In this document: in pieces, positions 25,379-36,604 of the stretch
How the letters are laid out: each line of letters opens with the position of its first letter
How positions within the stretch are numbered: position 1 is the first letter of the stretch
Assembly: GCA_030765065.1 (NCBI GenBank)
Contig: CM060977.1
Coordinates: forward strand, 156,684,052-156,748,051
Direction of reading: 5' to 3'
Origin: Deroplatys truncata
Taxonomy: Eukaryota; Arthropoda; Insecta; Mantodea; Mantidae
Length of the DNA stretch: 64,000 bases
Notes under the pieces: model-generated
What the model saw: the letters and a program-made list of their open reading frames with translations, nothing else
What the model was told of the DNA's origin: nothing
Database searches by the model: none
Program-made: the position numbers and the translations under genes

Positions 25379-25873
25379 GTTTACGCAACCAGTTCCTTTT
25401 TCATTTCATGACGGACAGTGGCGAGAAACTGGTTAAGATACGGATAGATTATTGTCGGATGTTTATAGGCGTTAGCTCTTCTTTTAAGGATATTCGAGTG
25501 TCTTTACAGCTCTGAACTGCACAGGGGAAAAAACCTACGGCATGTGTTAGGTTCGAAAAAACAAATAAAAATGAAAGTTGGGAATAACGTTAATGATGCA
25601 GAACAGGGTGTGAGTGTACTTATACTAGCCCAAATCCCATCCTGAGATATACTAGGTTTTACGATCAATGAGACAGCAGCCGCCCACGCAATCCAGCAAT
25701 CCAGCAATCCAGCAATCGAGAACGATCGCCCAGGTTTACCTGGGCGGGATGTAAGCGCCACAGTACCTAGCCGCGCATGCGGCTTTACCTGTGCGATAAA
25801 GAAGGTTGAAAGAATATACACAAGCTTTTTATTTTTGTCATGGGTGGGGTTTAGCCTTCTGCGCTACCATTGG

Positions 25874-26109
25874 CTGGGTCTCGGTGTTCCCTCATGGACA
25901 AACTGGCGACCATGTGGTGACCAAGCCCAATGCTGCTTAACTTGGGCGACCGCTTGTGTGGTCGTCAAGTTAAGCAGGCCGGCATGGCAGCAAAGCAAGA
26001 TGGGATACTAGGTAATGGGAAGTGGGTATTCAAGTTGGTAGCAGGGCGGGTTACTGCTAGATGGTCACTCGTCCAGCCAGCGACCGGGCCCAATGCTGCT
26101 TAACTTGGG
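25874..26109 (-). repeat. LINE 3' tail with 5S-rRNA-like modules
   Basis: The minus strand carries two partial 5S-like segments. One runs from 26109: AAGTTAAGCAGCATTGGGCC, then TGACCATCT. The other runs from 25946: the same start, GGGCTTGGTC, ending GGGAACACCGAG at about 25880. Both match the 3' half of eukaryotic 5S rRNA. A third piece lies in inverse orientation (25966-25980), so 25935-25975 forms a hairpin with a GCTTAACTTG/CAAGTTAAGC stem. Too incomplete for a 5S gene. It directly follows the LINE coding region. Confidence 0.6.
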
Positions 26110-26139
26110 GAAGTTTGCGGAGTGAGGGATTGGCAGACT

Positions 26140-27093
26140 TCAACCTCGGGGGCCCAAGCCGTCTTTCGGCAACCGGTAGCTCTTCCTCCGCCTTGGCGCC
26201 TTGTGGTCGTAGCGGCCCAAAGAGTTCACCAGCTGGTTGGTATGGTAAATGAGCTTGGAGTACATGGTACGGGTTCTCTCCCGCACCACGTCCACGATGT
26301 ATGGGAGACCAGAATGGGTGTGTAGGATGTGTGACGGGAATCTACGCTCGGTATCATAGATCATCCGAAGCGCCCTGTTCTGGACGGTTTGCAGCCTGCG
26401 GACCTCGCAGCCATACAGAATCAGGGGCGGGATAATCGCCTGATATAGGCGTAGTTTGAGGCGTATGAGCATTGTGGAGCGGAATACAGGCTACAGCTGC
26501 CTGAGCGCGGAGTGGCCGAGGCCGACCTTTGCCCTGACATGTGGCGCGAAAGTGAGGCCGCGGTCCAGCGTGACTCCGAGGTATTTGGCTGAGGTAACCC
26601 AGGGGATTCTCCTCCGCCGCAACCTCAGAGGCCGCTCGGGCCGCCACCGACGGACCTTCGCCAGGAGAAATGCAGAGCTCTTCCCCGGGCTGATGGCCAT
26701 CCTCCATTTTTCGCTCCACCTGCCAATGGCTCGGAGCTGTCGCTGTAGTGGAGGGAAACAGAATCGGGCATTCTTGTTCTGTGCCATTATGAGGACATCG
26801 TCGGCATATTGGCACGTAACAGTCCTGGGTTCCGTGGGGAAGTCCGACATGTAGGCCGCGAAGAGAAGCGGGGACAGTACACTGCCTTCCGGGACTCCAG
26901 CGGCTATGGGACGGACTGATGAATCCTTCCCCTCCACTCTCACCCTGAATGTGCGGTTCCGGAGGAAACTGCTTATCAGGGCAAGATAGGCGGGAGGGAT
27001 GTCTGACTCCTTGAGTTTGTACAAAAGGCCTTGATGCCACGTGGTGGCAAAGGTCTTCTCTACGTCCAGCAGAAATTGACACATCTGCAGCAC
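26140..27093 (-). pseudogene. 5'-truncated jockey-type LINE, reverse transcriptase and C-terminus
   Basis: One reading frame, broken by a single in-frame stop at 26491-26493, covers both halves. The first half has FLLDVEKTFATTWHQGLLYK, AGVPEGSVLSPLLFAAYM and CQYADDVLIMAQ (catalytic YADD), then TSAKYLGVTLDRGLTF. After the stop come RLKLRLYQAIIPPLILYGCEV and VQNRALRMI, the usual C-terminal region of jockey-clade ORF2. The endonuclease and ORF1 are absent (5' truncation near 27095, typical of LINE insertion). The single stop and GC-rich codons suggest a fairly young copy. It lies on the same strand as the lipase, within an intron. Confidence 0.88.
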
Positions 27094-27458
27094 ATGTCAC
27101 AATACCACGTGTTCATTCAGTATCTCAATTATGAACCTGAACAAAGTCATTGAAAACACACTTAAGAATGAATATCCAGTTGAGCATGCAGTTTGTTCTG
27201 TTAGGATAGGAGAGAAGCAATGGTATTATGATTGGTATCCTCAAATAATATGTTTGTAAAAACCAATACAGTATAGAGTAATTCTGCTTAAGATAAGAAT
27301 ATGGATTCGCCTGCCAAATAACTCCAAGCATACCCTTGAGTTGACAGTTAAAATTCTGTGCTTCTTATGGGAATTTCATTTACTCTTTCCTATGATGGAG
27401 GCTGTGGCTGTTGATGACAAGTACACACGAGATTCAGCTTAAAATGGAGTGTTTATAC

Positions 27459-27573
27459 CTGAAATCCCAATAGTTGGTGGCATTTACAGCTTTGTTCATA
27501 TGCCCTGTGGATCCCGGAATGCCCCTTACGCTTCCCAACCAGACATCGTAGCCGGCAGCAGAAAGCAGGAAGC
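27459..27573 (-). CDS. Acid/neutral lipase, coding exon 3
   Basis: A 115-nt exon carrying the GYDVWLG block followed by an RG and H pair (family pattern GYDVWLGNxRGNxYSRxH; here SVRGIPGSTGH, so the usual N and YSR residues are changed) and NYWDF. Acceptor TTCTACAG at 27574-27581; donor CAG/GTATAA at 27458. It ends in phase 2 with the codon start AG. The far exon at 12114 supplies the C, giving WDFSLDE, which matches the WDFSxDE motif of acid lipases. That motif spans the junction exactly, which strongly supports a 15.3-kb intron. An intron of only 78 nt separates it from the previous exon. Confidence 0.82.
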
Positions 27574-27651
27574 CTGTAGAATCAAGGAGACTGTTTGAAA
27601 CCTGGACAATGTAAATCGATATTCTCTTGTCAATTCTGAGTCCTGAGTTAC

Positions 27652-27841
27652 CTAAGGCTCGTCCTGGTCCCAAAACAAGAAAGTCCACGCCGCTCGAAAA
27701 CAGCCCATGCATTAGCAAAACAGGAGTTTTCTGCGGTCCCGGTTCTCTGGGAAGAATTCTGTGTATACTCAGTTCGTAACCGTCCTTAGTTACTACGTCA
27801 TACTTCTCTACTTGGTACCTAAACTGACTTGCCATTTCCAT
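27652..27841 (-). CDS. Acid/neutral lipase, coding exon 2
   Basis: Encodes the N-terminal part of an alpha/beta-hydrolase of the gastric/lysosomal acid lipase family (triacylglycerol or sterol-ester hydrolysis, normally secreted or lysosomal). Visible motifs: FRYQVEKYDVVTKDGYEL (family pattern GYxVExHxVxTxDGY), then PVLLMHGLFSSGVDFLVLGP, which contains the oxyanion-hole HG and the GPGxAL segment. The acceptor is TTAACAG just before 27841; the donor is GTAACTC at 27651. The exon is 190 nt and ends in phase 1. Spliced to 27573, it gives RALG-FLLSAAGYDVWLG, as in relatives. The long intron separating it from exon 1 holds an LTR-like repeat. Confidence 0.85.
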
Positions 27842-28499
27842 CTGTTAACATAACCAAATAATAAATTAGTGTCTCATTAATTTATGTTAACACTAAATTA
27901 GATGCTTCATCTAATATTCATGTACCCTACAAAACTCTCCAATAAAGGAGGAGATATGGTATATGTCCCTAATGACGAATGCTATTATTGCGTTGGACTT
28001 TGTTTAATTTTTCATACCTCCATTGTTATCTAAATATTCGAGAGAATTAATGATCCAAATTAGTTTGGTAGGAGAGACTGGAATAATGCAACAAGCTCCA
28101 CAATTGCGACGTTGGTATGGTTAGCATAATACACAGGATTTTAGGAGAATTTAATTACAATCGTCTACCTCATGTAAAGGGTACTGAGTAATCAGTATTT
28201 TAATAGGTGCCAATGACTGTGCCGCGGCTGTGAAGATTTCAAATAAATTGTTTAAATCGCCACTTTCTGTCCAGATCGCCTGGAGTATCTTCAACAATAC
28301 GTGTACTGCCATGCAATCGCTTTACGAGGTATGTCATTATAGCGGACTATTGCTTGATGTCACGTGATATCTAACCTGTTTAGCTTAACCCACCGTTGTC
28401 AGCACTACGTTACTAAGATTGAATTTTAACGTTATTGTGTTAATATGGCCCAAGTTATATAGGTTATTGTTTCACATATGGAAAAGCCGATTGGAGAAG

Positions 28500-29380
28500 G
28501 TTAGTAGTTGTATTGTATTTCAACTGTTGGGGAGCCGAGCTTGTAGTAGTTGCAACGGCACGTATAGTAAACAGTTTCCGGTAGCCTTCGCCCTAAGTTT
28601 AAAAATATTAACTTTGTAATTTGACTGTTTCTTTAAATATTTTATATTTATGTTTGCATCGGCTGCGTCAGTATTATTGTTAGAGACACGTTTCTCTTAG
28701 CAGGGTTGTGGCGTGACTAAGAATGTAGGCTCACACAGATTATAATTTTACTTCACTCCTTTTATTAATGCTTGACACGATTTAAAAACACTTCACTGAT
28801 ATAGAGAGAGAGCTGTGAGAGGTTTTTATTAAATACTTGCACTTTTTAATACGTAAACTATTTTTCGTCTCACACGAATGCGTATTATATCTCTCGAGGA
28901 CACTTTTTGCGTCTGGTTAGTAACGCTGTCTGCAACCAACTGAATTGATTTCAACCGTCTAAACTTGTAAATTTCTGTATTTCAAGTCTCTGATTGGCTA
29001 ATCCTACTCCAATAGAATACCTTCATTTAACTAAAGCTTTTTCTGGTTGTTGATTGGCTATTTTTAAACTGTCTCAAAATTTACATTATTGTTGCTCCAA
29101 TAATGAGTGGTAGCATTTAAGCTTTCAAATTCATTATTGCCTCAAGGTTACCTCATTGTTAGAAACTTTTAACTCATTCTCACAGCTCCTACATTATTAA
29201 ATTACGTAATACATTCACATTACATTATTACACATGGATACAATAATACAAACATATACTATGACTGTAATATACACTTTTTATATATTGTTAAACACAC
29301 ATATTACTTAAAGGCGGGCTGTTATTGAATTTATATTTTATATAGTTAGACTGAAATCATTTAAGTGTTAAAAATAGTTT
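28500..29380 (-). mobile_element. LTR-like repeat family, copy 2 with leader
   Basis: Minus-strand copy of the family at 15489. The conserved TAGCCTTCGCCC leader motif is at 28584-28595, and the GGCTCCCCAACAGTTGAAATAC block is at about 28510-28540. Lies in lipase intron 1. Fossil; no coding part. Confidence 0.45.
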
Positions 29381-29703
29381 ACCTAAAAGCTGTCCATTTT
29401 GAGAGTCTACTAAAATTGTACAATAATTAGAATAATTTCATAAAATGTGTGCTAAATATCAGAATGCAAGACACAGAACCCTACGTAACATACCTGAAAT
29501 GTAAATCTTTGTGTATATTTACGTATAATCTCGTTTCGTTTAAATAAATGTACACGAAGCGTACTGTTTCCAATTGAAAGTGAAACTCAAATTTAATCTT
29601 GTACTATGTACGTATAGATAAAAAATTCGCTTACTGAGATCTTTTTTTTCAAACATGATATTGTTAACCATAATAGCGGTTAACCATAGCTAAGTATACT
29701 TAC

Positions 29704-29772
29704 TATAGAAACCTCAGTTTTCACAACACTAAAGATGAAAGCATACACACAAATTGGAAGTATTCCGATCAT
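29704..29772 (-). CDS. Acid/neutral lipase, coding exon 1 (signal peptide)
   Basis: Predicted first coding exon of the lipase that continues at 27841. On the minus strand an ATG opens 23 codons rich in I, V, F and C (begins MIGILPICVYAFIF), which look like a secretory signal peptide. The exon ends at a textbook donor, GTAAGTATAC (29694-29703). It joins in phase 0 to exon 2, which starts right after an AG at 27842-27843. Secreted insect lipases of this family start with such a leader followed by the GYxVExHxVxTxDGY region, and exon 2 supplies that region. The call rests on reading frame, splice signals and position; the short exon alone has no family motif. Alternative: an unrelated ORF. Confidence 0.55.
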
Positions 29773-29780
29773 TGTTTTAA

Positions 29781-29812
29781 CACTGGAGTGTTTCACTGCA
29801 GATGCTATTATA
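29781..29812 (-). promoter_or_regulatory. Possible lipase core promoter (TATA and initiator-like)
   Basis: Upstream of the predicted lipase ATG, the minus strand reads TATAATA (29806-29812). About 28 nt later comes TCCAGTG (29781-29787), close to the arthropod initiator TCAGT. Spacing fits a TATA/Inr pair and would give a very short leader of about 12 nt. Short motifs in AT-rich DNA arise by chance. Confidence 0.25.
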
Positions 29813-29984
29813 ATGAGAGAAACGCATACGTATGATAAGCGCTGTTTATGGAGCATTAAAACTCTTTGGCAGTGTTTTATGGTTTCCAAGAAGGAAGCAG
29901 ATTACAGCTGCCTATTGCAACACTTTCACCTGTCTAGTTTAACTAAGTAAGAATTCAAGAAGTATGATAGGTGGCGCGAATGTG

Positions 29985-30135
29985 TAATAATTCGGAGGTG
30001 ACAGTTCGAATGTCGGTGAGATGAGAGGTTCCATAAGGACGTTTCCTCCTTTCCCTTATCCTACAAAGACAGCACGTCGGGCAGCTCTCGCCTCATAGGA
30101 CCATGGGCTGATTGGAGCACATTTATCATCACTGG
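29985..30135 (+). repeat. SINE-like element
   Basis: A B-box-like GACAGTTCGAATGTC (29999) precedes a body with CTTATCCTACAAAGACAGCACG and GGGCAGCTCTCGCCTCATAG. This resembles tRNA-derived SINE bodies. Confidence 0.4.
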
Positions 30136-31004
30136 AGCTGGATTTGTATGCATAATGAAATAGTAAAATATGCATGCAAATATGCAAAAAAATGTAAAAC
30201 ACATGCACCATAAATAAAATAAATAATCAGTATTGTGGATAATCTCTTACCAATACGAATAAAGGCTCTCGTACTTCACCATTAGCGCACATCCGTCAGG
30301 CCGTAGCGAGCCGCAATGAAACTACAGGATTTAACCGCGAGACTCGACGGTAGGCAGAGAAAGCTATGCGAATTTAACAGATGAGATCCTTTCTGATTAG
30401 ATTTTGCGCTGATATGAAATCTGTATACTACTTTTATTATGTTATTTTTTATTTTTCATATTAGAAAACTTAGAAACTGAATTTTCAAATTTGATGTGAT
30501 ACGTTCACACGACTTTCTCTACATCTATCTTTATTAGTGGGTATGCAAACTATTTTTACTAAAGCTTATTTTTTTATCTACTGCGTTTTAATCCAAATCA
30601 AACTTTGCAAAAAACACATTTCGCTATAGATACAGAGAGAACAGCGATAATGAAATGTTTAAGAACTGTACGCTATATGCTGGCATTACGTGCCATATTG
30701 TTTCCATGACATCGCGAGAAGAAACTGAAAATCGCTGAAAGTTTAAAGAATAACAAATATTTAACAATTCAAACCTTTAATACAGGATACCTCAGAAACG
30801 ACTTATACAACAACAAAATTTATTTTAAGTAAATTGTGTGTTTTAAATAGATCTATATTTTTTGTATTGCACGTTTTCGTCTATCGCTTAACGTTTACCA
30901 GTTGTATAAGATTACACAAAATTCCTTCCGAACGAAGAGGACTTCACAAGTTATTCCCAGAAAATTCAAGATATACATTTTTCATCTATAAAATCTTTAA
31001 TATA

Positions 31005-32206
31005 CACTATGTGATCAAAAGTATCCGGTCACCCCCACAAACATACGTTTTTCATCTTAGGTGCATTGCGCTACCACCTACTGCTTGGTACTCATTATCC
31101 GCGACTTCAGTAGTCATTAGACATCGTGAATCAGCAGAATGGGACGCTCCGTGGAACTCACGGACTTCGAACGTGGTCAGCTGATTGGATGTAACTTGTA
31201 TCATAAGTCTGTATGCGAGATTTCCACACTCCTAAACATCCCTAGGTCCACTGTTTCTGATGTGATAGTGAAGTGGAAACGTGAAAGCGTACAGGCCGAC
31301 CTCGTCTGTTGACTGTCAGAGACCGCCGACATTTGAAGAGGATCGTAAAGAGTAATAGGCAGATATCTATCCGGACCATCACATATGAATTTCAAACTGC
31401 ATCAGGATCCACTCCAAGTACTATGACAGTTAGGCGTGATGTGAGAAACCTTGAATATCATGGTCGAGCGGCTGCTCATAAGCCACACATCACGCAGGAA
31501 AATACCAAACGACACCTCGCTTGGTGTAAGGAGCGTCAACATTACACGATTGAACAGTGGCAAAACGTGTGGAGTGACGAATCACGGTACATAATGTGGC
31601 GATCCGATGGCAGGGTGTGGGTATGGCGAATGCGCGGTGAACGTCATCTGCCAGCTTGTGTAGTGCCAACAGTGAAATTCGGAGGTGGTGGTGTTATGAT
31701 GTAGTCGTGTTTTTCCTGGAGTGGGCTTGCACTCGTTGTTTTGCGTAGCACGATCACAGCGCAGACCTACATTGATATTTTAAGCACCTTCTTGCTTCCC
31801 ACTGTTGAACAGCATTTCGGGGACGGCGATTGCATCTTTCAACACGATCGAGCACCTGTTCATACTGCACGGCCTGTGGCGGACAATAACATCCCTGTAA
31901 TGGACTGGCCTGCACAGAGTCCTGACTTGAATCCTATAGAACACCTTTGGGAACGCCGACTTCGTGCCAGGCCGCACCGACCTTCATCGATACCTCTTCT
32001 CAGTTCCGTACTCCGTGAAGAATGGGCTGCCACTCCCCAAGAAACCTTCCAGCACCTGATTGAAAGTATGCCTGCGAGAGTGAACGCTGTCATCAAGGCT
32101 AAGGGCGGGCTAACACCATATTGACTTCCAGCATTACCGATGGAGGGCGCCACGAACTTGTATGTCATTTTCAAGCAGGTGTCCGGATACTTTTGTTCAC
32201 GTAGTG
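31005..32206 (+). mobile_element. Tc1-like transposon, nearly whole
   Basis: The ends are inverted: CACTATGTGATCAAAAGTAT at the left and (reverse complement) CACTACGTGAACAAAAGTAT at the right. The TA target is at 31003-31004 on the left; on the right it is mutated to AA (32207-32208). Length 1202 bp, usual for Tc1. Transposase from ATG 31139 to TGA 32124. Confidence 0.92.
31139..32124 (+). pseudogene. Tc1-like transposase (DD34E), two main lesions
   Basis: Cut-and-paste transposase. The N-terminus MGRSVELTDFERGQLIGC and SVCEISTLLNIPRSTVSDVI form the first helix-turn-helix. A frameshift near 31295 separates this from the rest, which reads HLKRIVKSNRQISIRTI (second helix-turn-helix region), WQNVWSDESRY (first D), an in-frame TAG at 31702, IFQHDRAPVHTARP (second D), and SPDLNPIEHLWE (E). 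Small in-frame losses near ARPVADNNIP and HLWERRLR are likely by comparison with usual Tc1 spacing. The catalytic triad is preserved, so the element is relatively young but not autonomous. Confidence 0.9.
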
Positions 32207-32559
32207 AATGATATTTAAACCAAAATCTTTTGAGCCATTATTTTAGAAAAAGCAAAATTTTCGAGAAATGTTCTACGTAAAGGGTAGTTGGGGCTGGGGG
32301 GATTTTCTTGAACGTCTTCGTGTCGCATCTTTGGAAGATACTGAACCTAAATAGCAAGTGTGGTATTTACCCACTTTTCGTTTTTGAGTTATGCTGTCCA
32401 CACACAACACATGGACCGTTTTCTAAAAAGATTTCTTTTTGGATTAAGGGTGCCTCAAAACATGTATTTGGGGTGAAATCTCGGTATCGAATTCTTGGGT
32501 GGAATGCAATACCTTCTACCTACTAGGTACGTAGTAGAGAAAGTAAAAATAGGAATTAA

Positions 32560-33785
32560 ACTTTCACTTTCAGTCTATAGCTGCAGATAGATCTAAGTCA
32601 GATAAATACATAGGTGTTTGAGGCAGAATTTAGCTATGGCACCCAAATCTATTCTATAGTGTCATTTTTTGCCCCATCATTTTGATATATAGATTGTATA
32701 TGTAGGTAATCTGGATCAAGTGTAATTGTTCGTTTTCGTACCGCGTAATATCTAGTCTGTGTATAATGGTTCCTGGTCCACTAGATGATAGATGCCTTAA
32801 ATCCTACAGTTCCATCGAAAAAAATTCCGTCCACTAGCGCTGCAATGTGGGAACCCTGTTTCTGTTAGGGTTAAGAATTTCTTCAAGGGTCTTCTATCCA
32901 GACACATGGCGGAGTAGATTTTGACTTGGAACGGGGAAGACACATGTGCCCCGAGGTAAAAGTTACATGATGAATAAGTAGCCAATGAGATGTTAGAGAA
33001 ATTACGAAATGTTAGACTGATGCTTACTATCTTCAAAAAATGCTCCAATAATCTAGCAGAAACTTAAAGTATTGAGTGGGGTATAGAATTGTATAAATAT
33101 CCCATGTGCATCCCAGAAATTTGGCAGCCGATATGTAATCCCTGACGCAGACTCCACGTGAATTGTGAGCAGAAGCTGGCGCGCAAATAGGGCCCGTGGA
33201 AAGCATAGTAGTTTCTTCAAAGTGCGGAAGTACGTTCCAGATTGAAGGTATACATCGTCGCATGCTATAGTTCTGTGTCAAAAAATAAGTGATGCCGGCG
33301 CGCAGCGAGTTGACAAAGACGCGCGAAAAATTTGTAGCTCCCAGTGACCAGGAACGTCATCTAGTGTCTTTATTAGTGGCACTAAAATTCAGTCACGTGA
33401 ACTTTGTGGTGCTTCTTCAATTTGCTCTGAAATTTCCTTTATCCCACAACCTGGATCGCCGAAGCTTATCCTTTTCTGATAGGCAGAGTCCATGCACAGA
33501 TCTCCACTGAGAATCAACCTAGCCAGGGTAAACAAACCAAATTATAAAAAGCATATCAATGTCGACGAAAGGAACTACAGAAGAAGAAGTCCCGACGAAA
33601 GGACTTCAAAACAGATACGGTAACTTCGAAACGTCTCATTACCTCTACCGTGCCTGCAGCGACCCGTACCCGTGCGAGGTACGAACCACGGACCGAAGCG
33701 TGCAGAGCCAGCCGTATCCCTCTCAGATTTAGGCTTCTAAGTGAGGCGTCAGAGAACCAGCCTCATACGCATTATTTACATTATG
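32560..33785. other. No gene recognised
   Basis: Mixed-composition intergenic DNA, slightly more GC around 33600-33720. No motif assignable. Confidence 0.35.
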
Positions 33786-33789
33786 AGGG

Positions 33790-34742
33790 TGAAGCAGTAT
33801 TTTTAACACTTAAATGATTTCAGTCAAATTATGTAATATAAAATATAACAGACCGCCTTAAAGCAATATGTGTATGTAACAATATATAAAAAGTGTATAT
33901 TACAATCATTGTAAATGTTTATATTATTGTATACATGTAATAATGTTATCTGGATGTATTACGTAATTTAATAAGGTAGGAGCTGTAAGAATAATAGGTT
34001 AAAAGTTGTTAACAATGAGGTAATCTTGGGGCAATAATGAGTAAGAAAGTGTAATAAAGCTACTAGTCATTCTTGGAGCAACAATAATGTAATTTTTGCG
34101 ACAGTTTATAAAATAGCCAATCAACAACCAGAAAAAAAGCTTAAGTTAAATACAAGTATTCCTTTGGATTAGGAATAGCCAATCAGAGACTTGAAATACA
34201 GAAATTTACAAATTTTAGGCGGTAGAAGAAGTCAGTTGCTTGTAGGTAGTGCTCATAACTGGACGCTTTGGTTGTAGACAGTGTTCCTAATCGGACACGC
34301 GATGTGTCCTCGAGAAATTTAATACGTATTCGTGTGAGACGAAAATAGTTTACGTGTTAAAAAGTGCAAGTAATTAATAAAAGAATCTCACAGCTCTCTA
34401 TATCAGTGAAGTGTTATTAAAATCGTGTCAATAATTAATAAAAAGAATGAATTAAAAAATATAATCTGTGCAAGCCTACATTCTTCAGCATCATCACGCC
34501 CTGTTAAGAAACTCATGTCTCTAAAAAATAATACTGACGCAGCCGAGGCAAAAATAAATATATAATACTTAAAGAAACAGTCAAAATTACAAGGTTAATA
34601 TTTTTTTAAAAACATTTTTGGGGGGCAAAGCTCATCGGTAAGTACATTTGGGGCGAAGGCTACCGAAAACTTTTTACCATACGTGCGGTTGCAACTACTT
34701 CAAGTTCGGCTCCCCAACAGTTGAAATACGATACAACTTTTT
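33790..34742 (+). mobile_element. LTR-like repeat family, copy 3 with leader
   Basis: Best-preserved complete copy: TGAAGCAGTATTTTTAACAC start, paired CCAAT motifs (34108 and 34187), a TTTATAAAATAG box at 34105, GGGGCGAAGGCTACCG at 34650, then GGCTCCCCAACAGTTGAAATAC at 34709. No coding region. Fossil. Confidence 0.5.
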
Positions 34743-35264
34743 CTAAAAATACTCCTTTCTCAAGGGGAAGAGAAATAATAAGCAACTCTGTTGTATTGTA
34801 CACATTGTATAAGTTGTATGTAAAGTTTAAAGTAGATAAATCATTAATTCATTCAACATACCTAATGTACCACAGCCACATTGCTCTTCTGATGGTGAAA
34901 CACGTACATATCGCGTACCCTAGGGTAACATTTGCCCTCTTGTTCAGTCCCGCATGAAAACACCACATGACTGTGAAGGTCACTTTTATCTGTGCGGCAG
35001 AACACAAAGAAACAAAAATCACAAGCCAATGATTATAGCCGATATGTTATCCTTATACAGACGCATTATGTAACCAAGGAGATCTGCATCAGGAGCTGCA
35101 GCTCGTACTTGCTAAAGAAGATCTGTGTAAAGCTTCGAAATAATTTTCGAGTCTGACCTAAGTTTCACCAACATGCATACCAAGTTGCATTGTTTAACTT
35201 GTAGTTTCAAAACAATGTTGTTAGAAAAACACACAGATGGCTTTCTCTTTCCACTATCATTTAT

Positions 35265-36559
35265 TACTCTCTCTCTACTACATATTGTAGGTAGAAATAT
35301 TGCACTCCACCCAAAAATTCATTATGAAATTTCACCGAAAATACACATTTTTAGGTGCTGAATTCAAATAAAGCATTTTTACTTTCTCTACTACGTATAC
35401 TAAGTAGGTAAAGTATTGTATTCCACCCAAAAATTTGATACCGAGATTTCACCGGAAATATGTTTTGAGACCCCTGAATAAGAAAATTTTTTTTTTGGAA
35501 ACATGTCCGTGTGTGTGTCTGTCTGTGTGTCTGTATGAGAACAGCATAACTCAGAAACGAACAGTCGGATAAACACCAAACTTGGTATTTAGGTTCTGTA
35601 TCTTCCAGAGATGCGACACAAAGGTATTCAAGAAAATCCCCCCACCCCAGATTACCCTCTACATGGAACATTTTTCGAAAATTTTAATTTTCTCAAAAAC
35701 GGCAGTAACGATTTTAATTAAAATATCATATGTTTAAGATATTTTCATGACAAATGGAATGTATATCTTGAATTTTCTGGGAATGTCTCCAAAAGTATTC
35801 TTCATTGTGAACGACTTTTGCATAACTGGTAAACCATAAGAGATAGACAAAATTTTACTACACAAAAAATGTAGATCGCGTTACAATACACAATTTATGT
35901 CATATACATTATTTTGTTGTTGAGTGAAACATTTTTGAGATATTGCTTGTTATTCCCTTAAATTTTCCAATAGTTATACTTTTTCTCAAATGGGAATTCG
36001 TTATTCATTTTTTTTATCCTGGTAATGCAAAGAGAATGGAATACTCCACATAGCAACCATCGCTTAAAATATTCAACTATCGCTTAAAACCTACCAATTC
36101 CCCTTGCATCTACAAGAAAATTAGTAATAAATTTAACATCTCGATATCTCGATTAACTTGAAGCATATGGAGAATAAGCGTTTGTAAAAATAGTTTGTAC
36201 AAGAGTAGAGAAAGTCATGTGAGTGTAACACATCAGATTTTTTGAAGCATGTCTGCGTATGTATCTATCTGTGTGTCTGTGAAAAGCATAAGTAAAAAAA
36301 TAGTCGGATAAATACCAAACTTGGTACTTGTGTTTAGTATCTTCCAGGGAATGTGACAGGAACATTTTCAAGAAATACGCTTTGTATGGAGCATTATTCG
36401 AACATTTTGATTTTCTCAAAAATGGCTCTAACTATTTTGATTAAAAATATCACATGTTTAAGATATTTTCAGGACAAATGAAATGTATACCGTGAATTTT
36501 CTGGTAATGTCCCCAAAAATCCTCTTCATTCTGAATAACTTTTGCTTAATTGGTAAAGC

Positions 36560-36604
<45 letters not shown>

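Larger units (their letters stand above)
30490..32545 (-). repeat. HINE family copy E, interrupted by Tc1
   Basis: The hairpin end is at 30490 and the ACGTAGTAGAGAAAGT end at about 32530-32545. The Tc1 at 31005-32206 sits inside the segment that elsewhere reads TATATGATATTTTAATC. Without the insert the copy would be about 850 bp, the family norm. Confidence 0.85.

Noticed and set aside
25874-25946. Functional 5S rRNA gene
   Set aside because: Only the 3' half is present, interrupted and repeated; it lies in a LINE tail.
26354-27100. 248-codon frame overlapping the LINE
   Set aside because: Shadow frame of the reverse transcriptase; the motif-bearing frame is the one starting at 27093.
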